A DNA stretch of 64,000 bases, taken from positions 1,955,501 to 2,019,500 of the forward strand of contig JARHVA010002006.1 of NCBI GenBank assembly GCA_037957365.1, in the 5' to 3' direction. This DNA comes from Torreya grandis. Its lineage: Eukaryota > Streptophyta > Pinopsida > Cupressales > Taxaceae. The translations under genes were made by a program, and so were the position numbers. Every line of letters starts with the position of its first letter. The first letter of the stretch is position 1. The notes below the pieces were generated by a model. It was not told the origin of the DNA. It saw only the letters and a list, made by a program, of their open reading frames with translations, and searched no databases. Below are positions 49,431 through 60,935 of this stretch, piece after piece.

Positions 49431-52400
49431 AAGGTTTAGGGAGACATTAATATGAAGAAACATCTTTTAAAAGAAAAGATTTGTCAAGAATAAATTGGAA
49501 TAGACCCATGATGCCCCCTATAGATGACATACTAGGATGAAAGAGAAGGATGAACTCTCGAAAAGAGAGAGAAAGTGAGAGATTAACTCATGGAATAGAT
49601 CACATCTAGATGAGATAAATATTGCACATGTGATTAACATCAATGATCAATATATAATTAGAGGTATAATGGCCCTAGTAGATGGGGGGATTAGGAAATA
49701 TATAATCCATAAATGTAAAAGACACACTTTAAATGTACCTAATTTGAGAGTATAAGTTGCACACTTATGACATTGATCAATCCTGAGATGGGTTACACAC
49801 TAAAATATTTCTATCATGGGAATTTGTGTGGAGATCATAAAATTAGAGGAAAAGAGAGAAAATTTTGATTTAGAAAGGGAAACACAACTAGAACGGGGTC
49901 TCTAAAGAGAAGATAATAATAAGTACTCCAATAGAGTAAATATGATCATGATAAAATAGTTTTGCCCTAGTAGGGAAAATTTTGATCATTGATAAAGAAT
50001 AAATAATGGTTTTCAATTGTGTATTTGATTTGATTTAGATGTTTTTTATATGTTATGCCTCACCATGGGTAATTGGCAAGCAAAATATCTCAAGGATATA
50101 ACCCAATAGATAGGTTAAAGCAAGTAGGTGCAAACATACATGTGATGGTGTAATGGCTTAGAAATCTATATAAAACTCAACATACAAGAATGCACAAAGT
50201 GATGAGATAGATGAAAATAATAATGGATATGGATGAGTTGGATCTAGATGTATAAGACAAGTGGATCCTGCCTACATAGTTCTATGGACTCATGTTCCAA
50301 CATGAACTTTAGGCCAATGTAGTTCACCCAAGTTTGGGAGAGAATGGAATGAGGAATGATGAAAACTGACAAAGAATTGATTAGACTCATAATGTATGAA
50401 AAGATATTCACATTTAAGCATAGATTTGAGTGCTAAAATGCATGTTACCTAGATGCCTACTTCCATATCATGAGCCTAGATTATCTAAAGTGTTCTTGAG
50501 AATCATTCATCAGAGTTATGTTGACATTAAGACATTGAAACTTGAGCACAAATTGCTTGATACAGAAAAAAATTAGGCATCATAAGTATTAATAACTTAT
50601 AATGACATAATATTCCAATTTTGCTAAGCCATTTCAAATGTGAATACCTATAACTAAGGATAATGGTAAAATAATGACCAAAACTAGATTTACAGCTATT
50701 TACATTTAAACAAAAAATCAAATACACATAAAAATATAAACTTAAATGAACCTAACTTGAAATTAAGATATGATCAATCAAGACTTAATTAGGAAAAAAA
50801 ATGTTTAAAAAAAAACCAAGAACATCTTAACGACATGAGACCAAGACATAAATAATCAAGATCCATGTGAACCATCAAGACATTCTTGAACACAAAAGAG
50901 AAAATAAAAATCAAATAGAAAAACAAGACACCATAAATAATTAAATAATTAAAATGGTCCAAGAACAACTTAATAACATAGCATCAAGATATAAATAATC
51001 AATATCCATGTGAATCATCAAGATGTTTTGAAACACAAAAGAGATAAGCAAAAACATACAAGAAAACACAAGACCAAGATGAGACAAGAATTAATAAAAA
51101 AGAAAAAGAGAATAAATAAAAGGAAAGGTGTGAAAACACAAAAAAACACCAAGAAAACACAAATAAACACACACACAAAAAAATCTAATTTAATGCAATA
51201 TAAAGATAAATGTTCATTCATGTGTGGTATAGGTGTTACTTTCCACCACAACATAACAAAGAACAATGACACAAAAATTATTCCCTAATTAAAGAATAAC
51301 AATGATAGAAGAAAAAGGGGGAAGAGAAGAAAATGAAGGGGTTGGCTGAGCTAACTCTAGATGTATAATACAAGTGGATGTTGTCTACATAGTTCCATGG
51401 ATGCATGTTCCAACATGAACTTTAAGCCAAATGTATTTATCCCGGGAAATAGGATAGAAGAAAAATGATGATCAGAACAACATGATTAATGTTATAGAAG
51501 AAATGGAATATATGACAAATAAATGAGTATGGTCTTGAAAACAAAAAGTTGATGGGATGAGAAAGAATGATATTGTAAAATGGTAAGTGTGTGGGACAAG
51601 ATGAACCAGTGTTTCTTTGCTTAAAAAATGGCAAGAGCATGGGATGGGAATGTATAAATGTACAAAATCATGAGATAATGTTGTTCTTTTCTGGATCTCA
51701 TTCTTTTTTTTTTGGTTTCAACATATTTCCAATGTTTTTGGTGTTTTTGGGATAAAATATGCATACAGTGGGACCATCTAGTCAAATAAATGCATGTCTA
51801 GGAGTAGAGATTCCAATAAAATAGCTAAGTTAGATACAATGGCCCATGCTCACAAATCAATGAGAGTGAGGATCCTGATAAGACAACAAATGCCTACAAA
51901 GAGAAGTGAATGTAATATAGAATAGTGTGCATCATGAAGTAACTTCAAATAATTATCTATGTTCATTGATTTGTAATAGTATAGTAGAGGCCCGAAACTG
52001 AGAAGATATTCTTGTTCACTTATCTGAAGCTACAAAATATTGTCCTAGATAAATTGCTTTATAGAACTAGCATTGAGGATGTTCATAATGTTCATGAGAC
52101 ATAATCAAGATCATAATTGGTCAAGGGATAAAAAGTTTTCAAGCTTATAACATGCCCAAGACATAACAAAGAATATGGTTCTCAAGGAGAATGATTCAAA
52201 TAATAGGGTCCAACACATGGATGGTCTAGAGTGGGATAAAGAACATTGTTCTCTTTTGAGAATGGTCTAGGATAGGATAAAATGTGTTTAGAGTGCCAAC
52301 AATTCAAAGCCTTCATTATTAGGAGTCATGAAGTGCGGGTCAAGGTAGTGTAAAATGTGTTCAAGGTAGGATAAAATTGTGGGATAAAATTACTTTAGCA

Positions 52401-52448
52401 TAAGTTTCCCTCAATTTAGGGGTTTTCTAGAAAATGGTTTAAAGTTGT
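49431..52448. other. Noncoding 3' interior of element F with internal duplications
   Basis: No supported gene. A roughly 100-bp segment occurs at 50232-50335 and again at 51348-51440 (shared TCTAGATGTATAA, ACATAGTTC, ATGTTCCAACATGAACTTTA). A roughly 143-bp unit occurs at 50818-50960 and 50961 to about 51060 (shared AAATAATCAA, ATCCATGTGAA, ACACAAAAGAGA). The A-rich stretch 51040-51200 gives spurious frames on both strands. Confidence 0.6.
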
Positions 52449-53570
52449 TCATGCCTAGAACCTCTTGAGGTGTACAATGTTGATGGGCTTAGGAATTTCT
52501 TCACCATTAGGTTTATCTTGTTGATATGCCCTTAATCCATAGTTTACCATGATAATATATGGTCTTAACCAATTAGGCTAAAACTTACCTTTCCTTTTAC
52601 ATTCAACATTCATGTTCTTTTGGTTCTCTTTCAAAACTAAGTCACCAATCTCAAACTCTCAAGGGAGAATATGTGTGTTGTAGCTTGTCCACAATTTGTT
52701 TTGATAGGCCTGTAAGTTTTCTAGGGAAACCAAAAACTTACCATCAAGAAGTTCTAGTTATTATAGCTGTGAGGCCCTATAGTCTTCATCATCTTCAATG
52801 TGCTCTAGTGATATTCATAATGATGGTATCTCAATCTCAATCAAGATAATAGCTTTAGTGCCAAAAACAAGGGAGTATGGAGTGGCTCTAGTTAGGGTTC
52901 AATTATTGGTTCTATAAGCCCAAAGGGCATGAAAGAGTTGTAAGTGCCAATTACAACCGATGTCATTGATAATCTTTTTTAAGATGGTTACAATGGTTTT
53001 GTTTGATGACTTAGCTTATTCATTTCCTTGTGGGTTATATGGAGTTGATTTTTTGTGCTTGATCTTGAATTTCACATAAAGAGATTTCACATCTTGGTTC
53101 ACAAAGTATCTACCATTATTAGATATAATATGAGTTGGGATGCCATATCGACAGATGATATGGTAATGCATGAATTTGGCTATCTATTTCCTGGTAGCAT
53201 AAGTGAGATGAATGGACTTAATCCACTTAGTAAAGTACTCAGTTACAGTCAAAATGTGTTTATGGCCATCTAAATATTTTGGGTTAATTTTCTTGATCAG
53301 ATCAAGGCCCCATGTTGATAATGGCCATGGTGTTTTGATCAATTTTAGTGGTAAAAAAGGTGCATGTATCAAGTTATCATGTTGTTGACAAGGAACACAC
53401 TTCTTCACATAGTTTCAATCATTGGTCTCCATTTTGGGCCAATAATAACCTATTCTAAGGAGCTTTTTTGCTAGGACTATACTATTGGTGTGGGCCCCAC
53501 ACATTCCTTCATGAACCTCATTTAGTACTAGCTTGGATTCTCCTAAAGATAAATAATGAAGAAGAATTCT
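52449..53570 (-). pseudogene. Integrase relic of element F
   Basis: The HHCC region is nearly complete at about 53510-53385: VHEGMCGAHTNSIVLAKKLL, RIGYYWPKM and KKCVPCQQH. The core begins WGLDLIKKINP (first Asp kept). The second block is GIPTHIISNNGRYFVN, with N for the catalytic Asp. The third, NPQGNE then AKSSNK, has Lys where Glu should be. The C-terminal part is seen as GDLVLK- and MNVECKRKGKF-like blocks, then NWLRPYIIM and INIVHLKRF, ending at a TGA at 52451-52449. No chromodomain, as expected for Tat. With two of three DDE residues lost and several stops, it is inactive. Confidence 0.8.
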
Positions 53571-53814
53571 ATCATAGATGGTAAATCATGTTTCAAAGGA
53601 GAGTATAACATGTTAAGCAATGAAAGAATATCTTTTGTTGGTTGTTGGAAAGGTTGGCAGGGGAGACATGACTATGGAAATAGTTGTTAAAATCTTGGTA
53701 CCATGGTAGCTCAGGTAGGGGATTAGGACCAGCAATGGCGTATACCCTATTTGAATCAGTTATAGTATGTGTAGGTTGAAAAATATTTTCAATTAGGAAT
53801 TGATACTCGTTAGC

Positions 53815-54220
53815 ACTACCATCTATTTGAATCATGGAACTAATTTTTGCCATTGTGTCAGTGGATTTGTTGTTTTCTCTCAGAACTTATTCAAACTACA
53901 TATATTTAAAATGTGTTTTGAGGTTATCAATAATTTACTTGTAAGTAATAAGATTATCATATCTTATTTGATACTAATTATTAATTTGATTAATGATTAA
54001 CTATGTATCTCCATATACCTTTAAGATTTGAATATATCACTATATAGTAAGATGGAGAAATACAATCAATACCTCATACTTAGCCATATTGTTTGTATAA
54101 TGAAATTCTATATATAATGATTTGGGAATCAAATCTCCCTATGGTGTGATCAATAATATACTGGATCCATATCTGTGGGATGTGGAGGATCCATCAAAAT
54201 AGAGCATTCATTATTTAGGT
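53815..54220 (-). pseudogene. Second (archaeal-type) RNase H relic of element F
   Basis: Between the first RNase H and integrase the minus strand reads MLYFDGSSTSHRYGSSILLI, then GDLIPKSLYIEFHYTNNMAK followed by YEVLI, then VYGDT and, after stops, RENNKSTDTMAKISS. These are the four RNase H catalytic blocks: D in FDGS, E in YE, D in GD and D in T-D-x-M/L-A. All four acidic residues are still present, although stop codons break the frame. This extra RNase H is known from Tat-lineage elements and is absent from Athila and chromoviruses. Confidence 0.8.
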
Positions 54221-54439
54221 TCTTGTGGTGCTTATTCTATTATCATGATAGAATCATTTGAAAAGTCAAACTTGAGAGGTTGAGTATCCTTAATAGGAGC
54301 TTATATAAGTTATTTAGCAATTACTTGCCCTTTGATTACCTTTTTATTCTAATACTCAATATCAAACTCACTTAGGAGTATAACCCATTTAGTCATGCAT
54401 CCTTAAATAGTTTCTTTAGACAAGAGGAACTTGAGGGGG

Positions 54440-55760
54440 TCTACCTTGGTGATGACAATAGTTTTGATATTTAGCATATAATGTCACAATTTTTTAGTGG
54501 CAAACTCCATAGCTAGACATGCCTTCTCAATAGAAATATAATTATCTTCATAAGCCACCAATGTGTGGCTTAAATAATAAATAGAGTGTTCCTTACCATG
54601 ATCATCATGTTGGGCCAAAAGTTCCCCTAGTGCACATTTTGTGGCTAATATATAAATAAGCAGTGGCTTTCCCCGTGTTGGTAGTCTTAAGACTAGTAGA
54701 TTGGCCAAGTATGTGTTAATATTTTGAAATGTTATCTAAAAGTATTCATTCCATTGAAATGTTACCCCTTTCATCAAAAGATGAGTAAATGGGTGGCACT
54801 TATCTATTAATTGAGCAATGAACTTGCGTATAGACTGGATCTTTCCTTATAGGCTTCACAATTGTTTAAGATTGTTTAGTGGAGGCACTTCCACAATAGT
54901 GTTGAATTTTTCAATGTTGAATTTGATCCCTCATTGTGATACAATGAACCCTATAAATTTCCTTGATGTGACTCTAAAGACACATTTCTTAGGATTTAAT
55001 CAAACTTTTTATTCATGAAGCCTCTCAAAGATTCTTCATAGAACATTAGGATGTCTAGCTCTTATTCATGATTTTGCTATTATATCATCAACATAGTCCT
55101 CTAAAATTTCATGCATCATGTCATGGAAGATGGCAGTCATTGTGCATTGATATGTTATTTCAAAATTCTTTAAACCAAATATAATGACTTGATAATAGAA
55201 TGTCCCCCACGAGGTGGTGAATGTAGTCTTATGTTGGTCTTTAAGGGCTATCTTGATCTGATTATAACTAAAAAATCTATCCATTAAGGATATCATATCG
55301 TACCTATTTTTTGATTCAATGATCATGTTGATGTTGGGCAGAGGAAAATCATCTTGGGGCATGTTTTGTTGATTCTCAAAAATTAGTACAAAGACATATA
55401 TCTAGGGTTTTCTTACTCATTGGGACTATGTTTGAAACCCATTAAGAGTAATCTATTGGTCTAATAAAATTATCTCATAAAAAAAAATTTAGTTTGGCCT
55501 TAACTAATAAGAAGATGCATAGATGCATCTTTGTTAGTTTCTACTTGACTGGTTTGGCATCGAGATGGATAACAAGGTGATGCACAACCAAATTAGGGTT
55601 CAAACCTGGCATGTGAAAGTATGCCCATGAAAAAATATCTATATAATGTTTAAGGATGGATATAATATGCTCATGTTCTACTTCAATAAGGGAAGCTCTA
55701 AGATAAACAATTTTGAGAACCTGATAGGTTCTCAAGTTCACTTCTATCATGTTTTCCACA
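54440..55760 (-). pseudogene. pol: Reverse transcriptase and first RNase H relic of element F
   Basis: Open pieces in order: 55759-55541 with FSWAYFHMPGLNPNLVVHH and DAKPVK (the RT N-terminal entry); 55362-55066 with DDFPLPNINMIIES, MDRFFSYNQIKIALKDQHKT, FTTSWGTFYYQVIIFGLKN and ILEDYVDDIIAKS. The catalytic Y-V-D-D box is intact. Then RNase H at 54708-54484: GKPLLIYILATKCALGELLA, then GKEHSIYYLSHTL, YEDNYISIEKACLA. This is the best preserved coding part of the window. It still has stops and gaps between pieces. The product would copy element RNA into DNA. Confidence 0.85.
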
Positions 55761-55831
55761 AGGAGTGTGGATCCATATTCCTAAATTATAGGTAAGGTAT
55801 GATCATGAGTATTTTCTTCTACCACATCTTC

Positions 55832-57136
55832 TTATTGTTCCTCCCAAATATCTGGATAGTATGAAGAATCAAAATCTCCCATCTCAAGTAAAGGCCAATT
55901 AGAAAAAACCTTTATAAACTCAAGAGAAAGATGCTCAAACATTTGTTGTTTTTTTGAAGAGATGCTTGTACTATCTATGTAACTTGGGCTAGATGGACCT
56001 TCTATGTCTTGAGGAGATGAGCAAACTTTCCTACTTATGATCACTTGAAATAGGTTTTTCCTTGAAGGCTTATCTTTTTATTTACATTTTCCCTATTTGA
56101 CAAGTGCCTCAAAGAGGTTTTCACCTAAAGATCTCAATGTTTGTTCTTTATTATGACCAAGAAAGTTTGCTTGCTTTCCAAAGTAGGCAAAAGGATCCAA
56201 TGAAAAATCAAAGCCTTATTTGTGATCACCAATGGGAGATCCATCTCCTAAGCCCATGTGTTCTACAATTTATTCTTCATTTTGAAACTCATTGAGGCAT
56301 ATGACTAATTTTTTCTAGTCCCAATCTATGAGTTTAAGATGGCAAAGGCATAGGGAACAATAAGGGTTTATTTCAAGGTGGGAAGCTCCAAAGGTAAAGA
56401 TATAATGTCCTAATTTAGGAAGGGAAGCACCACTAGGACTGATTCTTGCTTCAAGATGAGAAGCTTTAATAGGTGTTATGGTTAATATAGCATTTGAATC
56501 AAATAAATCTAAGTCAGCAAGCTCATCAAAAAGGCTATAATGACATGTTGTGTCACTACTAAGAGTCTAATCACTAGTCACTTTAGAAGAGTCACTATCA
56601 AAAGTCATGAGGTCACCCTCTGGTGGTATAAATCCAAGATCATGATTCTAATTGATAACTCTAACTGTTAAAGGCTCCAAGATTCCTTGAGCTCATGGGC
56701 CAAGGCCCTTCTCTATATAGTCAAGATGATCCATTATCTAGTTAGGGATAAGATACTTTAGATTGTGGAAGCAATCAGTAAGGCCTTTATAATATAACTA
56801 ATCTTCCTTAGTAAAAGCCTCTTTATATTTATTTGGCATGATTGTAAGGATGAAAACCATAGATGGTTTTGGTTGTTTCTTCTTTGGCTACCAAATCTAG
56901 TTGGGTCTGTTAGGAGTCTGGGAAGGTTTAGGATTACCAAATGATTTAGGGGAATTAGGAAACTTTTCAATATTGAAGACATCCTTTAGATGGTACATGT
57001 AAATTCCCATTTCTTTAATAATTACTTTCTTTACAAGAGCTATAGGAAATGGATCAACCGAAGTGGAGGCTAAATCACTAGGGTCAATATAATTAGATAG
57101 AGATGGATGGGAAATGAGTGCTTTATTATTCTTCAC
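55832..57136 (-). pseudogene. Protease-to-RT linker region of element F
   Basis: Minus-strand pieces 57136-56897 (begins MKNNKALISHPSLSNYIDPS), 56982-56758 and 56044-55832 (SSPQDIEGPSSPSYIDSTS, ends YYPDIWEEQ). It is rich in Ser, Pro and Asn with no catalytic motif, and joins protease to the RT N-terminus as in other Tat polyproteins. No function is assigned. Confidence 0.5.
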
Positions 57137-57486
57137 AATGAATTTATAATTTGGGAAATAGTTATAATTACAAAACTCAACTTTGAGATGTTTGCAATAT
57201 TGATATGATTGTTGATCATCAGGAATAGTAACCTAGATCCCATAATGGGGAAACTTAAGGCACTAGTGAAGAGTAGATGACACTACCTATACTTCATGGA
57301 TCTTTGGATGACCAAGAAGTATGTTATAAAGAAGTTAAATATCCATAATATGGAATAATGTATGATGATAAATAGACAAAACCATGATGACAACCAAATT
57401 GTACTTGAAGACTCCCTCTCGACATTGACATAAGCCTTGATTGTAATAGTTTTTAGCTAGATTTCTTTATTCATGTAGCCCAATCA

Positions 57487-57760
57487 TCATACTAATTTGA
57501 GAGATATGATGTTCATCCCTAAACCATTATCTATAAGAACCCACTTGATCTTATGGTCTACAATGATTATCTTAATGTACCGTGGGTTATTATTGTTTGG
57601 ACCAAGAGTGGACATGTATTTGGGGTCAAATGTGATTTGTAAAAATGAAGACAAATGTCCAACTAGGTTTTGGCATTGATTAGGGTTTATATCATTAATC
57701 ATAATAATTTTTTTCAAAAGGTTGTTCAAAATATTTCTATGAACATCATATATATGTAAG
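57487..57760 (-). pseudogene. Protease relic of element F
   Basis: The minus frame ends KIKWVLIDNGLGMNIISLKL (about 57550-57490). It matches the Tat-type aspartic protease block V-L-V/I-D-x-G-A/S-x-x-N-I. The catalytic Asp and the Gly two residues later are kept. Upstream, HLSSFLQITFDPKYMSTLGP fits the N-terminal part. It is cut by stops soon after. Confidence 0.65.
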
Positions 57761-57910
57761 AGTTATAATATATAAGTTTGTGTAAGGGTTATTTTCAATT
57801 GATCTGCTAAATTATAAAGGTTTTCAATTATGGATTGAGCTAGTTTAGTCTTTGTTGGCACAATATTTAGCTTTGGAATAATCAACATAATGTTATCATT
57901 GATTTTCATG

Positions 57911-58084
57911 GAAGAAGTGGGAAAAAGGCCTTGGATGGTGACTCATGAGCATCTAGTTACAACTGTACAACTTAGAGGTGGCAAGGAGTCATAATTAGAA
58001 GAAGTGGGCAAAGGGCCTTGGATGGTGACTCATGGGCATCTAGCTGTATTACTATAGTTTTGAGTTGATGAAGAGCCTTTATAA
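57911..58084 (-). repeat. 87-bp tandem duplication in gag of F
   Basis: GAAGAAGTGGG begins at 57911 and 57998. Both copies contain GGCCTTGGATGGTGACTCATG. The period is 29 codons. Confidence 0.85.
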
Positions 58085-58118
58085 TTAGAATAAGGGTGTT
58101 GTTGTTCAAAAATTATAA

Positions 58119-58594
58119 CCTATGCAAATAGACCCACAATATGATTATGCAAACTCGGCATGGTATTACTTGGGGAGAAGGTGTTGACCTTATAATGATG
58201 GGTCTCATGCTATGAGGAACATGAGATTGTCCATGTGGTTTCACAATAATAGTGGTAATATGGGTAGAAGAAATGTTCCCTATAGTATTTTTATAGTCAT
58301 ATGGCATGTTGTTATAAGTGAAATTGTTAGTATGGGCATTATGATCCTGATTATGCCCTATGCAAATAGAGCCACAATATGATTATGCAAACTCGACATG
58401 GTATTACTTGGGGAGAAGGTGTTGACCTTATAATGATGGGTCTCATGCTATGAGGAACATGAAATTGTCCATGTGGTTTCACAATAATAGTGGCAATATG
58501 GGTAGAATAAATGTTCCCTATAGTATTGTTATAGTCATATGGCATGTTGTTATAAGTGAAATTGTTATTATGGGCATTATGATCCTAATTATGC
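58119..58594 (-). repeat. 238-bp tandem duplication in gag of F
   Basis: CCTATGCAAATAGA starts at 58119 and again at 58357. The two copies differ at only a handful of positions, far less than the general decay of the element, so the duplication is recent. 238 is not a multiple of three, so it shifts the frame. Confidence 0.9.
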
Positions 58595-59878
58595 TCATTA
58601 CAATTTCAACCCTAATGTTGGTTCTAATTCTACCTCTGACCTTGATTCTATCCTTGGTTTTGATTATTTCTTGGTGTTAGTGGATTATAACAAGGAAAGG
58701 GGTCCTTTTAGATCCTATATCTTGATTTGTGTCCTGGTTAGGGGCCAACTTAATTTTTGATTCACCACTTTCAATAAATTCTTCAATAATGTGCCATAAT
58801 TAGATGTAAAAATATGCAATGTGACCATCAATACGATGGAAGTTTTACCATTCAATCTCTTTATACTAATATAGATTTGGTTGATCTTGAGGAAATGGTC
58901 TTGGTACTAGCCATACAATCAAATTAGCAATGATGAGCTTTTGTAACATTATTTTAATTAGTTCTCCTAACTTGCTAAAGACTCTAATTTTTTATGAAAT
59001 GTTCTTCATGGAGGCTATCTCTATAAATTAGGTGGTGGATTTGGGGGATTTAATTATACATTTAGGGGAGGCATAGCCTGCACCATTTGTACATACCTTG
59101 TTTCAATCACCCCATTTCTAACCATGTTATTATTTTTGTTAAAGCCCTTAGGCTTATCCTACATAACTATTTGAACTAATGATTGACTCTGATTAGATGT
59201 CTAAATCTACATAAAAATCTTGACAAGGCCTTTAGAAATAAGAGTCTTCTCAATCTTCACTCCTATGTCAATAATTTATTTAAATGAGTTAGCAAAAGTT
59301 AATTGTAGATTATGTGTTACTTCAAGATGCAAGTTATGTGCAAATATATCAGCCAACTGTTTGTCTGGTAAGTTATGTTGAAAGCAGCTCACCAATGCTA
59401 CCCACCTTTGTAGATATGTGGAAAAAATTTCACCATCACACTATTTGGATTTGCACAGGTCAACAATAGTCAATTCATGTTATATATTATATGAGAAATG
59501 GTTAAAGAACTTTTTTGATAAGTCATTCCAGTTTGCAACTAATCCCTTGGGTAGTTTAAGTAGCCAATTAAAATCTTGTCCTACTAAACTTCTTGGAAAT
59601 AGTTGAAGTAAGTAATTGCTACTATAAGAAACCTCTTGACATAAGATAAAGAATGCCTATATGTGCTCATGTGGATCTCCCTTTTCTTTGTACTTGTCAA
59701 ATTTGGGATCAAAATGAGATGAAGGGTTTTGGAGATTAGATAAATCAAATAGATATGGACATATCTCATCAAATTTTTAATTTTTAACTCTATTATTCAT
59801 CCCTAATCTCTAAACAGTTTCCTTCATAGAATTACACTCTTGTATGTTTAGTGCATTTGTGGATTAGATAAGATGTTG

Positions 59879-60010
59879 TTGGGGTGGAATGTGCCCTTAG
59901 TTTTACTGTTGTTGGGGTAGAATGTGCCCCTAGTTTTATTGTTTTTGGGGTGGAATGTGCCCCCAATTTTTTTGTTGTTGGGGTGGATTATGCCCTTAGT
60001 TTTGTATGGA
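59879..60010 (-). repeat. 33-bp tandem repeat in gag of F, 4 copies
   Basis: TTGGGGTGGAATGTGCCC-like starts at 59879, 59912, 59945 and 59978. The exact 33-bp spacing equals 11 codons. On the coding (minus) strand this gives a GTFHPNNNKT-like repeat in the N-terminal half of Gag. Confidence 0.9.
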
Positions 60011-60935
60011 TCTATAGGGAATGTATATCTTTCAAGTTGATCCTTAGTTCTGATTCACTCCTTGAGTCAATAAAATAGTCTATTGATTCTTGGATTGTAT
60101 AACATTCATTGAATTCAACTATTTATTACTTTGTTGATTTTGGGAAGTTTTGGTTTGTTTACCAATTTTTGTGTTGGTTGGAACGAACTAGCCAAATTAT
60201 CTTGAGGGATTTCCTCAATTCAAACTGAATATTTATGTCTTTGATTTTTTAAAGTAACAAGAATTTCTTTATTATTAAAGAACATATGCTCTATGTCAAA
60301 TGGAATATTTTGTAAGATCTCTTGTGACTTTGACTATTATCTAGGTTACCTTTATCTAGTATGGTTATGCTCTTATCAAATGTTTATTGCATACTTTCAA
60401 CCACATTTTCCTATTCTTTCAAAGCATCATTGTGAACTGATGTAGAAACTAATGAGTTAGTTAAGTCTATGACAAGTTGATCCACATATCATTGACTTAT
60501 TATCTATATTTTAGCTAAAAGATCTAGATTTATGGGTTGTGACTCTATTTGTATTTCCTTTCCTTTATTAGAAGAAGAGGGTATGTCTATTTTTGTAAAA
60601 TATTGCTCTTGACATCATTGTTCTCCTCTAAATAATGTATGCAAGTATTCTGTAAGAAAGTCTAAATTTAGTCTAGTACCTAATTCTATCAACCTAAGAA
60701 GTGTTTCATCTCAATCTTATTGGGGTTGATATTCATTATAATCATATTTGGATCCTACTATTTCGAGGATGTCATCAAAAACAATGGGGTTATCTTGACC
60801 ATCATAAAATTTCTCATCCTCATAGCTAAGGCCATAAGAGTCCTCACTACGAATGAACCTTTGAGTCATGTCTAAAAGGATTTGTTCTCTACGTTTGACT
60901 AGATTTGGATCAATGTTTTCCAAATATTCAAACAT

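Larger units (their letters stand above)
57761..60935 (-). pseudogene. gag: gag relic of element F
   Basis: The minus ATG at 60935 starts MFEYLENIDPNLVKRREQIL, an acidic N-terminal part. A 33-bp repeat array follows (59879-60010). The Retrotrans_gag core is at about 59740-59290: KYKEKGDPHEHI, FFILCQEVSYSSNYLLQLFP, RSLVGQDFNWLLKLPKG, ANWNDLSKKFFNHFSYNI, HELTIVDLC and YLQRWVALVSCFQHNLP. The C-terminal half is Asn/Pro/His-rich with two tandem duplications (238 bp at 58119-58594, 87 bp at 57911-58084) and leads to the protease. No zinc knuckle is obvious. Stops are scattered throughout. Confidence 0.8.

Noticed and set aside
51010..51288. 92-codon Lys/Thr-rich open frame on + and 84-codon hydrophobic frame on - at the same place
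   Set aside because: Low-complexity A-rich DNA in the noncoding 3' part of F; both frames are explained by base composition and lack motifs.
58113..58545. Two 64-codon frames on - strand as separate small genes
   Set aside because: They are the two copies of the 238-bp tandem duplication inside the gag of F.
59884..60078. 64-codon + strand frame with VGVECAPSF repeats
   Set aside because: Antisense shadow of the 33-bp repeat in the gag of F.
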